A DNA stretch of 53,676 nt from Chloroflexota bacterium (GCA_963170165.1 CAUJGQ010000112.1:1-53676), one strand, 5' to 3'. Positions 10,258 through 19,508 are shown, numbered from the stretch's first letter. Translations and numbers: made by a program. Notes: generated by a model from the sequence alone, not told the origin.

Positions 10258-11256
10258 CTACGCCGTCGAAGCCTCCCACGCCGCTTCACCCTCGTAGATC
10301 CGGCGGACGATGTCCTCAATCGCTGGCTCCTCAATCGTGAGGTCGAGCAGACGAGCGCGGGCGGCGACGGCAGCGACCAATGACGCGGCGGTGGCATCCG
10401 TGCGATGAAACCGAAGCCACTGCCGCGGCCCGTCCACCTTCACCACCCGTGCGCCGGGCACATCGATCGGCGGCCCTGGCTCTTCCAGATCGACGATCAG
10501 CGTGCGTTCGCCGCCGTAACGCTCCTTGATCGCCTGCACGTCACCGTCGTAGATCACGCGGCCATGGTCGATCACCAGCATCCGCGAGCACAGCCGCTCG
10601 ATATCGCCCATGTCGTGCGTGGTGAGCAGCACCGTCACGCCGCGGTCAACGTTGAGCTGGGCCAGGAACTCGCGGATCCGCGCCTTGGCCACCACATCCA
10701 GGCCGATGGTCGGCTCATCCAGATACAGAATCTCGGGGTCATGCAGCAGCGCCGCGGTAAGCTCGCCGCGCATCCGCTGGCCCAGTGACAGCTGGCGCAC
10801 TGGCGTCTGCAGAAAGCCGCCGAGGTCAAGCAGTTCCGTGAACTGGGCAACATTCGCCCGGTAGCGCTGCTCGGGAATGCGGTAGATGTGACGGAGCAGC
10901 GCGAACGAGTCCGCCAGCGGCAGATCCCACCACAGTTGCGAACGCTGGCCGAACACCACGCCGATCCGCCGGGCAACATCAATCCGGCGGCGCGAGGGGT
11001 CGAGGTCCATCACCTGCACCGTTCCACCGCTGGGCACGAGGATGCCCGTTAGCATCTTGATCGTGGTCGACTTCCCGGCGCCGTTGGGACCGATGTAACC
11101 CACCATCTCCCCGCGCTTGACGGCAAAGGAGATGCCGTCCACCGCCCGCACCTGCACCGTCTCCCGCGCGAGCCGCCCGATCAGGCCGCGCGCCCCCTCC
11201 CGCCGCCGGCTGACCGCAAAGGTCTTCTCCAGGTCCTGGACCGTGATGATGGCCAT
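10258..11256 (-). CDS. ABC-2 type exporter, ATP-binding protein
   Basis: A 332-residue cytoplasmic ATPase. Walker A is GPNGAGKST at about residue 57, the signature is LSLGQRMRGEL at about 158 (LSLGQ rather than LSGGQ), Walker B is ILYLDEPTIGLD at about 179, and the H-loop is TTHDMGD at about 211. The ATG at 11256 is chosen because GAGGAG precedes it by about seven bases; a longer frame reaches 11337 but overlaps the permease. It lies 25 bases after the permease gene. This arrangement resembles the DUF990-type exporters found in many Gram-positives and Chloroflexota; the cargo is unknown. Confidence 0.92.
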   Translation of the reverse strand: MAIITVQDLEKTFAVSRRREGARGLIGRLARETVQVRAVDGISFAVKRGEMVGYIGPNGAGKSTTIKMLTGILVPSGGTVQVMDLDPSRRRIDVARRIGVVFGQRSQLWWDLPLADSFALLRHIYRIPEQRYRANVAQFTELLDLGGFLQTPVRQLSLGQRMRGELTAALLHDPEILYLDEPTIGLDVVAKARIREFLAQLNVDRGVTVLLTTHDMGDIERLCSRMLVIDHGRVIYDGDVQAIKERYGGERTLIVDLEEPGPPIDVPGARVVKVDGPRQWLRFHRTDATAASLVAAVAARARLLDLTIEEPAIEDIVRRIYEGEAAWEASTA

Positions 11257-11281
11257 GCTCTGCTCCTCGGTGCGGTGCCCG

Positions 11282-12085
11282 TTACGAGCCAGTGCTGCGG
11301 TAGTGACGAACGCCGAAGTTCCACAGACGCCAGGCAACTATGGCAGCGATCACCGCTACTAGTGGAGAGGCGAACCGGAGCGCGTCCGGCACGCCAAGCG
11401 GGTTGGGCTTATCCAAGATGTACAGGGCCGGCAGGTAGTTGACGAAGGCCAGTGGAATGATGAACGCCAGCAACCGCCGCAGCCAGGCGCCGTAAATCTG
11501 AATCGGGTAGGTAGTGAACATGTTGCCGCCGTAGGTGAAGGCGTTGATCGCCTCGCGCCCGCGCGTGATCCAGAAGATGATCGTGTGCCCTGCCACCCAC
11601 ACCGAGGCGAAGATCAGCGCGCCGGAGAATGGCATCTGCGCCAGCAGCAGCACCCGCCCGGTGTTCCAATCGATGTCCACCCGCCACAGTGCCAGCCCGA
11701 AGATGATCAGTCCCTGCAATACGGCGCCCAGCTGGCGCATGCCAAAGTCCAGCGTCACCACCTGAAACAGCGCGCCTAACGGCCGCACCATGATCATGTC
11801 GAACTGGCCGGCCTGGACCTGGTCGCCCAGTCCGTCCAGGTGACCGATGAGCATATCAACCAGCTTGAAGATGACGTAGGACGTGCCGTACAGAAAGGCC
11901 ACCTCCTCCAGCGTCCAGCCAGCCAATGCCGGCAGATGGTAGAAGATGACGATGATCGCCAGAAAGTCGATGATCGTCAGAAAGAAGCTGCCGAGCACAT
12001 CAAGCAGGAACGACAGCCGGTATTGCAGCTGCGCGCGGATGCGGGCGCTGATCAGCCGCAGGTAGATAGCAGGCAGGTCAGCCAC
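11282..12085 (-). CDS. ABC-2 type exporter permease, DUF990-like, second subunit
   Basis: A 267-residue integral membrane protein with about six hydrophobic segments, for example LLDVLGSFFLTIIDFLAIIV near residue 27 and LIIFGLALWRV near 125. The sequence VQAGQFDMIMVRPL at about 90-103 is typical of the family, where the G-F-D...RP motif precedes the third helix. Its start overlaps the end of the upstream permease gene by eight bases, so the two are translated together and probably pair in the membrane with the ATPase at 10258-11256. Confidence 0.88.
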   Translation of the reverse strand: MADLPAIYLRLISARIRAQLQYRLSFLLDVLGSFFLTIIDFLAIIVIFYHLPALAGWTLEEVAFLYGTSYVIFKLVDMLIGHLDGLGDQVQAGQFDMIMVRPLGALFQVVTLDFGMRQLGAVLQGLIIFGLALWRVDIDWNTGRVLLLAQMPFSGALIFASVWVAGHTIIFWITRGREAINAFTYGGNMFTTYPIQIYGAWLRRLLAFIIPLAFVNYLPALYILDKPNPLGVPDALRFASPLVAVIAAIVAWRLWNFGVRHYRSTGS

Positions 12086-12869
12086 CTTGGATCACCACCT
12101 TTCGCCGTGCCGCCGCCAGCATCCACCGGCCGGCAGCCAGCAGCACCAGCGCCCAGCCGGCCTGGAACAGCAGTGCTCCGGCTGCTCCAGTACCGCTCTG
12201 CCGCTCAAGAAAGATATCCACCGGTACCTCGAACAGCGCAACGAACGGCAACAGCGACACCACCGCGCCGATCCCTTCCGGAAAGAAGGCCACCGGCACG
12301 GCGAAGCCGGACAGCGCAGTCCACAGCGCCGCCGCCAGCCGGCCCGGTCCACGGTAGTCCAGCAACCAGAAAGCGCTGAGGTTGACCATGAATCGCATCG
12401 CAAAGCTGACCGTGGCAGCCAGCGCAATGCTCACCAAAAATGCGACCCACACCAGCGGGCTAAGCGGCAGCCGCACGTCGAACACCAGCATCCCAACCAC
12501 GAACGGCGGGATGCCGCGGGCGACCGCGTGATACAGGGCGCGGCCAAGGTCCTGGGCCAGCCAGTAGGCCTGGTAGTCGAACGGCCGGTAGAAGTCGGTC
12601 ACCACATCACCACTGCGGATGGTGATCGCCACATCCCACCAGCCCCATAGGTAGGCGACCATGATCAGGCCCTGCGCCAGGAAGGTATACGTCAGCGCAT
12701 CGGCAACGTCATAGCCGCCCACCTCGGTCACGGCATCGAACAACGCCAGCATGACGTAAGCGCGCATGAACCCGAAGATAGTATTGGTGAAGATACCGGC
12801 CAGGGTGGCGGCACGATACGTGGTGTAGCGACGAAAGCCGCGCACCGCCACCTCCCAGTACAGGCGCAT
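12078..12869 (-). CDS. ABC-2 type exporter permease, DUF990-like, first subunit
   Basis: A 263-residue membrane protein with six predicted helices. It shares the family pattern RSGDVVTDFYRPFDYQ at about residues 84-99 with the partner permease and has long hydrophobic stretches near 113, 140 and 185. ATG at 12869 is preferred to the frame's earlier start because a GGAGGAGG sits just upstream. It is the first gene of the three-gene exporter operon. The 205 bases between it and the next plus-strand gene hold no recognisable gene. Confidence 0.87.
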   Translation of the reverse strand: MRLYWEVAVRGFRRYTTYRAATLAGIFTNTIFGFMRAYVMLALFDAVTEVGGYDVADALTYTFLAQGLIMVAYLWGWWDVAITIRSGDVVTDFYRPFDYQAYWLAQDLGRALYHAVARGIPPFVVGMLVFDVRLPLSPLVWVAFLVSIALAATVSFAMRFMVNLSAFWLLDYRGPGRLAAALWTALSGFAVPVAFFPEGIGAVVSLLPFVALFEVPVDIFLERQSGTGAAGALLFQAGWALVLLAAGRWMLAAARRKVVIQGG

Positions 12870-13074
12870 CGCCCCTCCTCCGGCGGGCCGCGCGGGCACG
12901 CCGAACGCCCGGACTCCCCAGAAACCAGGGGGCCGGGAACCCGCACGGGTGGCAGGCCAGGCCTCCCACGCCGCGCACCGCGACGATCATGCGCGCACGC
13001 ACGCGCGCCCGGCAACCCGGACGCACGGATGCGGAGTGTATCAGCCCGCCGCGATAGGCGGCAAGGAATGAGCG

Positions 13075-13821
13075 ATGGGCCGCGACTGGGAATCACAGTT
13101 GTACTTTCCGCACGTCGAGCTGACCGGCGTGCGGCTGACGGCGCTGCTGATGCGGCTTCGCGCCGGCGGGCTGGCCCCAACCGCTGCGACCCGCGATGGC
13201 ACGCGCTTCCCGGCCATGTCCGCCATCAGCACGGCGGACGGCCGTATCACCATCGCGGAGGTAGATATCGAGACGCTGTTGCGCACCAAGGCGCCGCCAT
13301 TGGGACCCGGCTACGGCGTCATCACCCTGCGCTGCGACGAACCCTGGGCCGGACCAGCCGGAGTAGAAGCCTTCCTTAGCTTCCCGCGCCCGGACCCCGT
13401 CAGCGGTCTGGACGCGGTGCTACTGACCATCTCGGGTGAAGCCTTCCACGATGCGCTTGGCCGCACCGCGCCGGCGGCGTTCGAGCGCAGTCGCGATTGG
13501 TTCGCTCTGCTGTCCGAGGAACTCGGCGCCATCTACGGCTGGGGTGACTGGGAGGACATCTCCTACGCCGTCGCGCCACCCACGCGGCCGCAGGCACTGG
13601 CAGGACAGGTGACACATCTCTTTCGGCTCAACTGCTTCGGCCCGGCGCTGGTGGAACGCCTGGGTGCCGGACCGCTGAGCATTGCAGGCGCACGGTGGCT
13701 CTGCACCGGCGCCGCCATCGTCTCGGCCGGCATGGTGTACGCTGAGCGGGGCACCGAAGAACGCCATGCCGTCGCCACCGCACTTGGCCTGCGCCCGGCC
13801 GCGGGCTTTCTCGGGCTATGA
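13075..13821 (+). CDS. hypothetical protein, 248 aa
   Basis: A soluble-looking protein that I do not recognise. It starts MGRDWESQLYFPHVELTG and has no signal peptide or clear membrane segment, although residues 212-226 (ARWLCTGAAIVSAGM) are hydrophobic. Trp and acidic residues are frequent around 149-168 (FALLSEELGAIYGWGDWED). Codon composition and third-position GC look like neighbouring real genes, and the frame is not mirrored by a better one on the other strand. The upstream spacer ends with GGCAAGG and a short gap to ATG. It is a single gene followed by the small membrane protein gene; function unknown. Confidence 0.65.
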   Translation: MGRDWESQLYFPHVELTGVRLTALLMRLRAGGLAPTAATRDGTRFPAMSAISTADGRITIAEVDIETLLRTKAPPLGPGYGVITLRCDEPWAGPAGVEAFLSFPRPDPVSGLDAVLLTISGEAFHDALGRTAPAAFERSRDWFALLSEELGAIYGWGDWEDISYAVAPPTRPQALAGQVTHLFRLNCFGPALVERLGAGPLSIAGARWLCTGAAIVSAGMVYAERGTEERHAVATALGLRPAAGFLGL

Positions 13822-13908
13822 CCCGGGACGCCGCTGGTAGCTGGTATGTAAGCCACGCGCTGCGTATAGTGAGGCGCAGGAACACGTGAGGCGCGGAGGG
13901 CCGGCAGG

Positions 13909-14109
13909 ATGGAGTTCATGGACCTGGCACAGTGGGTGCTGTTCAAGACCCCAACGATCAAGGGGGATGACGGCGCGTTCCTGATCGCCTTCGTGTTTTT
14001 GACTGTCGGTATCGGCGCGCTCGCCCTCTGGCTGCTGGCCTACATGATCACTGGTGGCACCGACATCTCAGGCGACCCCAGCTACGGCCGCCCCAAGCAC
14101 GATCAGTAG
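13909..14109 (+). CDS. small single-pass membrane protein, 66 aa
   Basis: A 66-residue protein with one long hydrophobic helix, residues about 24-46 (FLIAFVFLTVGIGALALWLLAY), between a short soluble N-terminus and a polar tail ending PKHDQ. I know no family for it. A TATAGT hexamer at 13865-13870 could be a -10 box. ATG at 13909 has GCAGG upstream; an ATG three codons later is the alternative. Downstream, AGCGCTGC (14108-14115) can pair with GCAGCGCT (14161-14168) followed by a short T-run, perhaps a terminator shared with the convergent thiD. Confidence 0.6.
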   Translation: MEFMDLAQWVLFKTPTIKGDDGAFLIAFVFLTVGIGALALWLLAYMITGGTDISGDPSYGRPKHDQ

Positions 14110-14181
14110 CGCTGCAAGCGGGGCGCTCGCCCGTCCGTACCACCTCAGCCATTGCCTGCGGCAGCGCTGTGTTTTATCGCC

Positions 14182-14988
14182 TCACCAGCCGCTCGAGACA
14201 TCGACCAGATGATTTGTCGGGCCGTGGCCGCCGCCTAACCCTGGCGCGGTCTCGATAGCGCGGCTGATGTACGCCTTGGCCTGCTGGATGGCCGCCAGCG
14301 GATCGCGCCCTTTCGCCAGACCAGCGGTAACGGCGGCGCTGAAGGTGCAGCCGGTGCCGTGCGTGTGAACGGTGGCGTGACGCGGTGCGCGCATCTCCGT
14401 GAACGACTGCCCGTCAAAGACAATGTCCACTGCCTCTGCCCCGCCGCCCAAGTGCCCGCCCTTCACCACTACCCAGCGTGCGCCCATCCGGTGCAGGTCG
14501 CGTGCCGCCAACCGCATCGCTTCCAGATTATCGACCCGCCGGCCGGTCAGCACCTCGGCCTCCGGCAGATTGGGCGTCACCACCAGTGCCACGGGCAACA
14601 GCGCCGTCCGGACTGCCATCTGTGCCTCTGGCGCGAGGAGCGCATCTCCGCTCTTGGCCAGCATCACCGGGTCTACCACCAGCCGGGAGATGCCGTGCTC
14701 ACGCACTTTCTCCGCTACCAGCCGGACGACAGCGGCGGTGCCGAGCATCCCCGTCTTGGCAGCATCGAGGCCGATGTCTGTCACCACGCTATCTATCTGC
14801 GCGGCGATCAACGTCTCTGTGGCCATCTCGAAGCGCTGCACACCCAGTGTGTTCTGGGCCGTGACGGCGGTGATGGCGCTCATGCCGTAGACACCAAAGG
14901 CGGTGAACGTCTTGAGATCCGCCTGGATGCCTGCCCCCCCGCTGTTGTCTGAGCCCGCGATTGTCAGCGCCCGGCCATCCGGCTGCAT
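14182..14988 (-). CDS. thiD: hydroxymethylpyrimidine/phosphomethylpyrimidine kinase
   Basis: A 268-residue ribokinase-fold enzyme that phosphorylates HMP and then HMP-phosphate for thiamine synthesis. The N-terminal motif LTIAGSDNSGGAGIQADLKTF and the C-terminal HGTGCTFSAAVTAGLAKG at about residues 213-230 are diagnostic. The start ATG overlaps the thiL stop by one base (TAATG), so it is translationally coupled. It is the last gene of the thiamine operon, convergent with the small membrane protein gene. Confidence 0.96.
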   Translation of the reverse strand: MQPDGRALTIAGSDNSGGAGIQADLKTFTAFGVYGMSAITAVTAQNTLGVQRFEMATETLIAAQIDSVVTDIGLDAAKTGMLGTAAVVRLVAEKVREHGISRLVVDPVMLAKSGDALLAPEAQMAVRTALLPVALVVTPNLPEAEVLTGRRVDNLEAMRLAARDLHRMGARWVVVKGGHLGGGAEAVDIVFDGQSFTEMRAPRHATVHTHGTGCTFSAAVTAGLAKGRDPLAAIQQAKAYISRAIETAPGLGGGHGPTNHLVDVSSGW

Positions 14989-16025
14989 TACGCCCGCTCC
15001 CCATCTGTGCGGAAGTGATCCCATCCCGCCGCTGTCATGGGCTGCGCCACCCCATCGACCGTGATTTGCCGGCCGGATTGCGGCAGGGTTATCCGGCCGA
15101 TGACCGTGACCGGCACGCCCGCCACCGCCGCCACCGCACTCCGCAACGGCTCCACCGCAGAGGGGGCGGCAGTGAACAGCAGTTCGTAATCCTCACCACC
15201 GGCCAGCGCCAGCCGCAGCGGGTCCACCCCCAGCCGGTCTGCCACCGCGCGAGTGCGGGCATCGATGGGCAGCAACGCCGCATCCACCTCCACCCCGACC
15301 CCGCTGCGCTCGCAGATATGCCCCAGGTCGCCGGCCAGTCCGTCACTCAGGTCGAGCATGGCCGTGGCCAGCCCGGATTGAGCGACGGCGATGCCCTCAA
15401 GCGCACGCGGCGCCGGCGTGAGCTGCGCGGTGACGCAGGCGGCAACGGCAGGGTCCGCGCGATCCAGGCCGGCATCGAGCGCGAACCGGCCAGCGCCGGC
15501 CCGTCCCAGCGTACCGGTCACCATCAGCACATCTCCGGGCTGCGCGCCGGACCGTAGCAGCACCCGGCCACGCTCGGCTTCGCCCAACAACGCCAGATCG
15601 ACCACGATAGTGGCGCTACCGGACAGGTTGCCACCCACCAGAGCGGCGCCGTACCGGCCCAGTTCCTCATTCAGACCGCGGTAGAACTCATCAACCCACG
15701 ACACCGCCAGGTCCGGTGGCAGCGCCAGCGACACCAGCGCCCAGCGCGGCATTCCCCCCATCGCGCCAATATCGCTGACGTTGATCGCGGCCGTGCGCCG
15801 GCCGATCTGGTACGGCGTGCTCCTACCGGTCAAGAAGTGGCGGCCCTCAACCTGGATATCAATGGTCGCCAGCAGCAGCCGCGGTCCGCCCGTATCCAAG
15901 ACGGCCGTGTCATCGCCAATGCCGGTGTCCACGCCGGCAGCACGGCCGGTCAGCCCGGCGATACGGTCGATCAGACCAAACTCGCCCAAGTCTCGGATGC
16001 GCGGGCCGCGCTCTGGCACTGCCAT
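14988..16025 (-). CDS. thiL: thiamine-monophosphate kinase
   Basis: A 345-residue enzyme that phosphorylates thiamine monophosphate to the active diphosphate. Motifs are GIGDDTAVL (metal/nucleotide site) at about residue 37, AAINVSDIGAMGG at about 78-90, GGNLSGSATIVVDLALLGE at about 124, MLDLSDGLAGDL at about 213, and GGEDYELLF at about 259. The start is coupled to the thiE stop (TGATG); a GTG one codon earlier is possible. Length is normal. Confidence 0.95.
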   Translation of the reverse strand: MAVPERGPRIRDLGEFGLIDRIAGLTGRAAGVDTGIGDDTAVLDTGGPRLLLATIDIQVEGRHFLTGRSTPYQIGRRTAAINVSDIGAMGGMPRWALVSLALPPDLAVSWVDEFYRGLNEELGRYGAALVGGNLSGSATIVVDLALLGEAERGRVLLRSGAQPGDVLMVTGTLGRAGAGRFALDAGLDRADPAVAACVTAQLTPAPRALEGIAVAQSGLATAMLDLSDGLAGDLGHICERSGVGVEVDAALLPIDARTRAVADRLGVDPLRLALAGGEDYELLFTAAPSAVEPLRSAVAAVAGVPVTVIGRITLPQSGRQITVDGVAQPMTAAGWDHFRTDGERA

Positions 16026-16678
16026 CACCGGCGCGCCCCGGCCACAACCGCCAGCAGTGCGCGCGCCGCTACGGCGATATCGGGGGCGGCAACGACACCG
16101 GTAATCACCGCCACCCCGTCGGCCCCGGCGGCGATCACGGGTGCGGCGTTCTCTACCTTGATCCCGCCGATGCCGACAATCGGCAGGCGCACAGCAGCGC
16201 GGATGGCACGCACGCGCTCCGGCCCCACCGGCGCGCCGGCATCGGCCTTGCTGCCGCGCGCTTCGTAGATGGCGCCGGTGCCCAGGTAGCCTGCGCCGTC
16301 GCGCTCGGCCGCAATCGCCTCCGCCACCGTCCCTGCCGACGCGCCGATCAGCCGTCCCGGCAACAGCCGCCGCGCAACCGCAACCGGCAGGTCGTCCGGT
16401 CCGAGATGCACACCGTCCGCATCAGCGGCCAGGGCAATATCAACCCGGTCGTTGATGATCAGCAGCGCGCCTGCATCGCGGCACAGCCGGCGCATCGTAA
16501 CCGCTGCCTCATACAGCCGCGCCGATGATGCGGTCTTATCGCGGAGCTGGATCACACCGGCGCCGCCCGCCAGCGCCGCCCGCGCCTGCTCCTCGTGCGT
16601 CCGCCCACCAGAGAGCAGCTCGTCGGTGATGACGTACAGGTCCCAACGCGGCCGGTACATTCCCTTATCCGTTGGCAT
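16025..16678 (-). CDS. thiE: thiamine-phosphate synthase
   Basis: A 217-residue TIM-barrel enzyme that joins HMP-pyrophosphate to the thiazole phosphate. Features are DLYVITDELLSGGRT at about residue 12, GVIQLRDKTAS at about 41, LIINDRVDIALAADADGVHLG at about 73, and LPIVGIGGI at about 167, which binds phosphate. ATG at 16678 follows GAGG with six bases spacing and is preferred to the TTG at 16690. This is the canonical ThiE of the operon; the second ThiE-like protein in the cluster lacks the QLRDK lysine and looks like TenI. Confidence 0.93.
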   Translation of the reverse strand: MPTDKGMYRPRWDLYVITDELLSGGRTHEEQARAALAGGAGVIQLRDKTASSARLYEAAVTMRRLCRDAGALLIINDRVDIALAADADGVHLGPDDLPVAVARRLLPGRLIGASAGTVAEAIAAERDGAGYLGTGAIYEARGSKADAGAPVGPERVRAIRAAVRLPIVGIGGIKVENAAPVIAAGADGVAVITGVVAAPDIAVAARALLAVVAGARR

Positions 16679-16734
16679 AACTCCCCTCAACGAAGCTGCT
16701 CAGCGCGACAACGGCTCTGCTGACCGGCGACTTG

Positions 16735-17850
16735 CTACCACGCCACGGCGAAACGGCCCGGGCTAAACGGCTCCAGCGGCAAGGGCGCCGCATTGCCGCC
16801 GGCCAGCGCTGCTATGATCCGGCCGGTTACGAGACACATGAGGATGCCGTTACGGAAGTGTCCGGCCGCCACGATCAGCCCGTCACACCCGGGGATAGCG
16901 CCAATCACGGGCAGGCCATCCACCGAGGCGGGCCGTAGCCCCGCACCGGCGCTGACGATCTCAGCGTCACGCAGCGCTGGGGCGGCCGCAATCGCCCCCG
17001 CCGTCAACTCCGCGATACCGCCGGCGGTCACTCGCGTGTCCCACCCTGCCTCCTCCTGTGTCGCGCCGATATAGGTTGTGCCATCGGCGCGCGGGACGAG
17101 ATACGAGTGACCGGCGAAGACAACGTGACGGACGGGCGGCGCCACGGTGCGGGCAATCAGCATCTGCCCCTTTACGGGGCGGACAGGAATGCGCAGCGAC
17201 AATGCCGCCGCCCAACCTGCGCTCCACGCCCCGGCTGCAAGCACGACCAAGTCGTAGCCGCGTCGTTCGCCGCCGGTAAACAGTCCACGCAGCCGGCCGC
17301 CTTCCATCCAGGGTTCCACAGCGGGAGCGAACGGATGGAGCGCAGCGCCACGGTGATAAGCCGCCGCCGCCAGCGCCGCGCTCAGCCGTACTGGATGCAC
17401 ATGCCCTTCGGCCGGGGACAGCAACCCGCCGTGACACGACGCCAAGCCCGGCTCCAGCGTGGCGACCTGCCTCGGCTCCAACCAGCGCAGATTGAGCCTG
17501 GCGTTGGCCTGCCAGCCGGCCGCTTCGTGGAGCGCCACCGCTGCCGCCCCATCGACGGCTACCCGGAGGACGCCACAACGGCGATACTCCGGGTCGAGGC
17601 CCGAGTCATCCTTCACCGCCTCGATGTCCTCCGCGAAAGCCCGCAGCCCCGCCAGCGCCAGGTCAACGAACGGTCCGGGAGTGACGGATTCGGCCAGCGG
17701 CGCGAGGATGCCGGCCGACGCCGCCGTTGCCTCGCCCCCCAGAGGCCCCCGGTCCCACAGATCAACGCGCAGTCCGGCGCGGGCCAGATACCACGCCGCC
17801 GCACAGCCGATGACGCCACCACCGACCACCGCAACGTCCGCTGAAGCCAT
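16735..17850 (-). CDS. thiO: glycine oxidase
   Basis: A 371-residue FAD-dependent D-amino-acid-oxidase-family protein. The dinucleotide motif VAVVGGGVIGCAAAWYLARAG occupies residues 5-25, GGEATAASAGILAPLAES follows at about 37, and the C-terminal region has GLRPASVDGLPVIGAIPG at about 315 and GHFRNGILM at about 343. In thiamine synthesis ThiO uses O2 to oxidise glycine to the imine that ThiG builds into the thiazole, replacing anaerobic ThiH. ATG at 17850 is chosen over an upstream in-frame start because GAGAGGG precedes it. It lies in the operon between the tenI-thiS fusion gene and thiE. Confidence 0.93.
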   Translation of the reverse strand: MASADVAVVGGGVIGCAAAWYLARAGLRVDLWDRGPLGGEATAASAGILAPLAESVTPGPFVDLALAGLRAFAEDIEAVKDDSGLDPEYRRCGVLRVAVDGAAAVALHEAAGWQANARLNLRWLEPRQVATLEPGLASCHGGLLSPAEGHVHPVRLSAALAAAAYHRGAALHPFAPAVEPWMEGGRLRGLFTGGERRGYDLVVLAAGAWSAGWAAALSLRIPVRPVKGQMLIARTVAPPVRHVVFAGHSYLVPRADGTTYIGATQEEAGWDTRVTAGGIAELTAGAIAAAPALRDAEIVSAGAGLRPASVDGLPVIGAIPGCDGLIVAAGHFRNGILMCLVTGRIIAALAGGNAAPLPLEPFSPGRFAVAW

Positions 17851-17901
17851 CGCCGTCACCCTCTCACACACTGCGGACCCGCCGGCCGTACATCGCGCGA
17901 A

Positions 17902-18105
17902 CTAGCCGCCGCCCACCATCCGCACGATCTCGAGTGTGTCGCCATCGCGCACCAGCGTACCGGCGTGCTCGTCCTGGCGCAGCACCGTGCCGTTGAGCGC
18001 CACGGCGATGCGCGGATGGCTGATGGCGAGTTGCGCAATCAGCGCGGGCAACGGCAGCGGCGCCGCCAGCGTGCACGTCTGGCCATTGACCGTCACCGTG
18101 ATCAT
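17902..18105 (-). CDS. thiS: possible separate ThiS from an internal start
   Basis: Inside the tenI-thiS frame, an ATG at 18105 opens exactly at the first residue of the ThiS domain (MITVTVNGQ) and gives a normal-length 67-residue ThiS. An AGGAG lies nine bases upstream of it, within the linker codons. Free ThiS could therefore be made alongside the fusion. The internal site is seen directly; its use is inferred. Confidence 0.5.
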   Translation of the reverse strand: MITVTVNGQTCTLAAPLPLPALIAQLAISHPRIAVALNGTVLRQDEHAGTLVRDGDTLEIVRMVGGG

Positions 18106-18726
18106 GCTCTGTTGCTCCTGTTGTGTCCGTGCGGTGTCTACCGCGGCGCGCAACCTCCGGGCCGCCGCTGCCGGGTTCTCCGGCGCCAGAATCGCGGAGA
18201 TCACGGCAACACCACATGCCCCCGCGGCCACCACCTTACCGGCGTTGTCCGCTGTCACCCCGCCAATGCCCAGCACCGGCAGCGTCGACACCCTGGTCAC
18301 CGCCCGTACCAGCGCCACACCGCCGGTCTGCCCGCCCGGATGCGAGCGTGATGGGTACAGTGTGCCCAGCACCAGCAGGTCCGCGCCGGCCCGCTCGGCG
18401 GCCTGCGCCGCCGTGGCCGAGTGGATCGCGCGGCTGACCAGCAATCCGGGCGGACACGCCTCGCCGGCCGCCCGTTCGCCGAAGTGCAGGCCATCCGCCC
18501 CAACCGCATGCGCCAGCGCCACATCACCGTTGATGAACAGCAATGCACGTCCGGCGGTAACGCGGCGCAGATCACGTGCGACGGGCAACCATTCCGTTGC
18601 AGGGAGGCCCGGCTCCCGCAGCTGGACCGCGTCCACACCGGCAGCCACACTGTCCGCGACCACTTCCGCCAGCCGCTCCAGCGGGCACAGCGTCCGGTCT
18701 GTGACCAGCATCAGCCGCGGCGCCAC
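17902..18726 (-). CDS. TenI-like thiazole tautomerase fused to ThiS sulfur carrier
   Basis: One uninterrupted 274-residue frame. Residues 1-200 are a ThiE/TenI barrel (LMLVTDRTLC, AVQLREPGLP, DGLHFGERAAG, VLGIGGVTADN). It lacks the ThiE lysine in QLRDK, as in TenI, which aromatises the thiazole made by ThiG. After a Gln-rich linker (RTQQEQQS), residues 208-274 form a complete ThiS: MITVTVNGQ, VALNGTVLRQDE, and the C-terminal VGGG with the diglycine that carries sulfur. The C-terminus is free, so the carrier could work within the fusion. It starts five bases after thiG. In Bacillus tenI and thiS are separate neighbours; here they share a frame. Confidence 0.88.
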   Translation of the reverse strand: MAPRLMLVTDRTLCPLERLAEVVADSVAAGVDAVQLREPGLPATEWLPVARDLRRVTAGRALLFINGDVALAHAVGADGLHFGERAAGEACPPGLLVSRAIHSATAAQAAERAGADLLVLGTLYPSRSHPGGQTGGVALVRAVTRVSTLPVLGIGGVTADNAGKVVAAGACGVAVISAILAPENPAAAARRLRAAVDTARTQQEQQSMITVTVNGQTCTLAAPLPLPALIAQLAISHPRIAVALNGTVLRQDEHAGTLVRDGDTLEIVRMVGGG

Positions 18727-18731
18727 GGTTA

Positions 18732-19508
18732 TCAGCGTGTCACCAGGCCCGCCACCGGGCTGGAGGCGGTTGCCGTCTCGTGCCGGGGCATCCGTCCCGC
18801 CATGCGGGCCAGCCGCCCCGCTTCCACACCCAGCCGCATCGCCCGGCCCATCGCTGCCGGGTCCTGGGCCTGGGCGACGGCGGTATTGATCAGGCAGGCA
18901 TCAGCGCCCGCTTCCATTGCCTGGGCTGCATCCGACGGCACGCCGAGACCGGCATCCACGACGACGGGCACCGTAGCCTGGGCGACGATCAGCCGGATCT
19001 CCTCCAGCGTCTGGATACCCTGGCCGGAGCCGATCGGCGAACCGAGCGGCATCACCGTGGCGCAGCCGATCTCCTGCAGACGCCGCGCCAGGATCGGATC
19101 GGCGCCGATGTAGGGCAACACGACAAAGCCCTCACTCACCAGCGTCTCGCAGGCACGCAGCGTGTCGATCGGATCCGGTAGCAGCGAGCCGGGATCGGGC
19201 TGGACCTCGACCTTGATCCACTCAGAGCCGGTCAACTCGCGGGCCAGATGAGCGGTGAATACTGCTTCCTCGGCCGTGCGCGCCCCGGCCGTGTTGGGCA
19301 AGATCTGATAGCGTGACCAGTCGATGAAGTCGAGCAAGGTCTTCTCGTTGGGGTTGTCCAGGTTCAGGCGGCGGATAGCGACCGTGATGATCTCACAGCC
19401 AGACGCTTCAATCGCCGCCGCTTGCTCCGCCATGGAGCGATACTTGCCGGTGCCAAGCATCAGCCGGGAGCTGAAGCGGCGGCCGCCGATCACCAACGCG
19501 TCATCCAT
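18732..19508 (-). CDS. thiG: thiazole synthase
   Basis: A 258-residue TIM-barrel enzyme that condenses DXP, the glycine imine and sulfur from ThiS thiocarboxylate into the thiazole. Motifs are [10 protein letters not shown] at about residue 16, [19 protein letters not shown] at about 46, [14 protein letters not shown] at about 69, WIKVEVQPD with the Schiff-base Lys at about 100, [12 protein letters not shown] at about 148, and [24 protein letters not shown] at about 174. ATG at 19508 follows GGAGGAGAGG. It is the first gene after the TPP riboswitch. Confidence 0.96.
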   Translation of the reverse strand: MDDALVIGGRRFSSRLMLGTGKYRSMAEQAAAIEASGCEIITVAIRRLNLDNPNEKTLLDFIDWSRYQILPNTAGARTAEEAVFTAHLARELTGSEWIKVEVQPDPGSLLPDPIDTLRACETLVSEGFVVLPYIGADPILARRLQEIGCATVMPLGSPIGSGQGIQTLEEIRLIVAQATVPVVVDAGLGVPSDAAQAMEAGADACLINTAVAQAQDPAAMGRAMRLGVEAGRLARMAGRMPRHETATASSPVAGLVTR

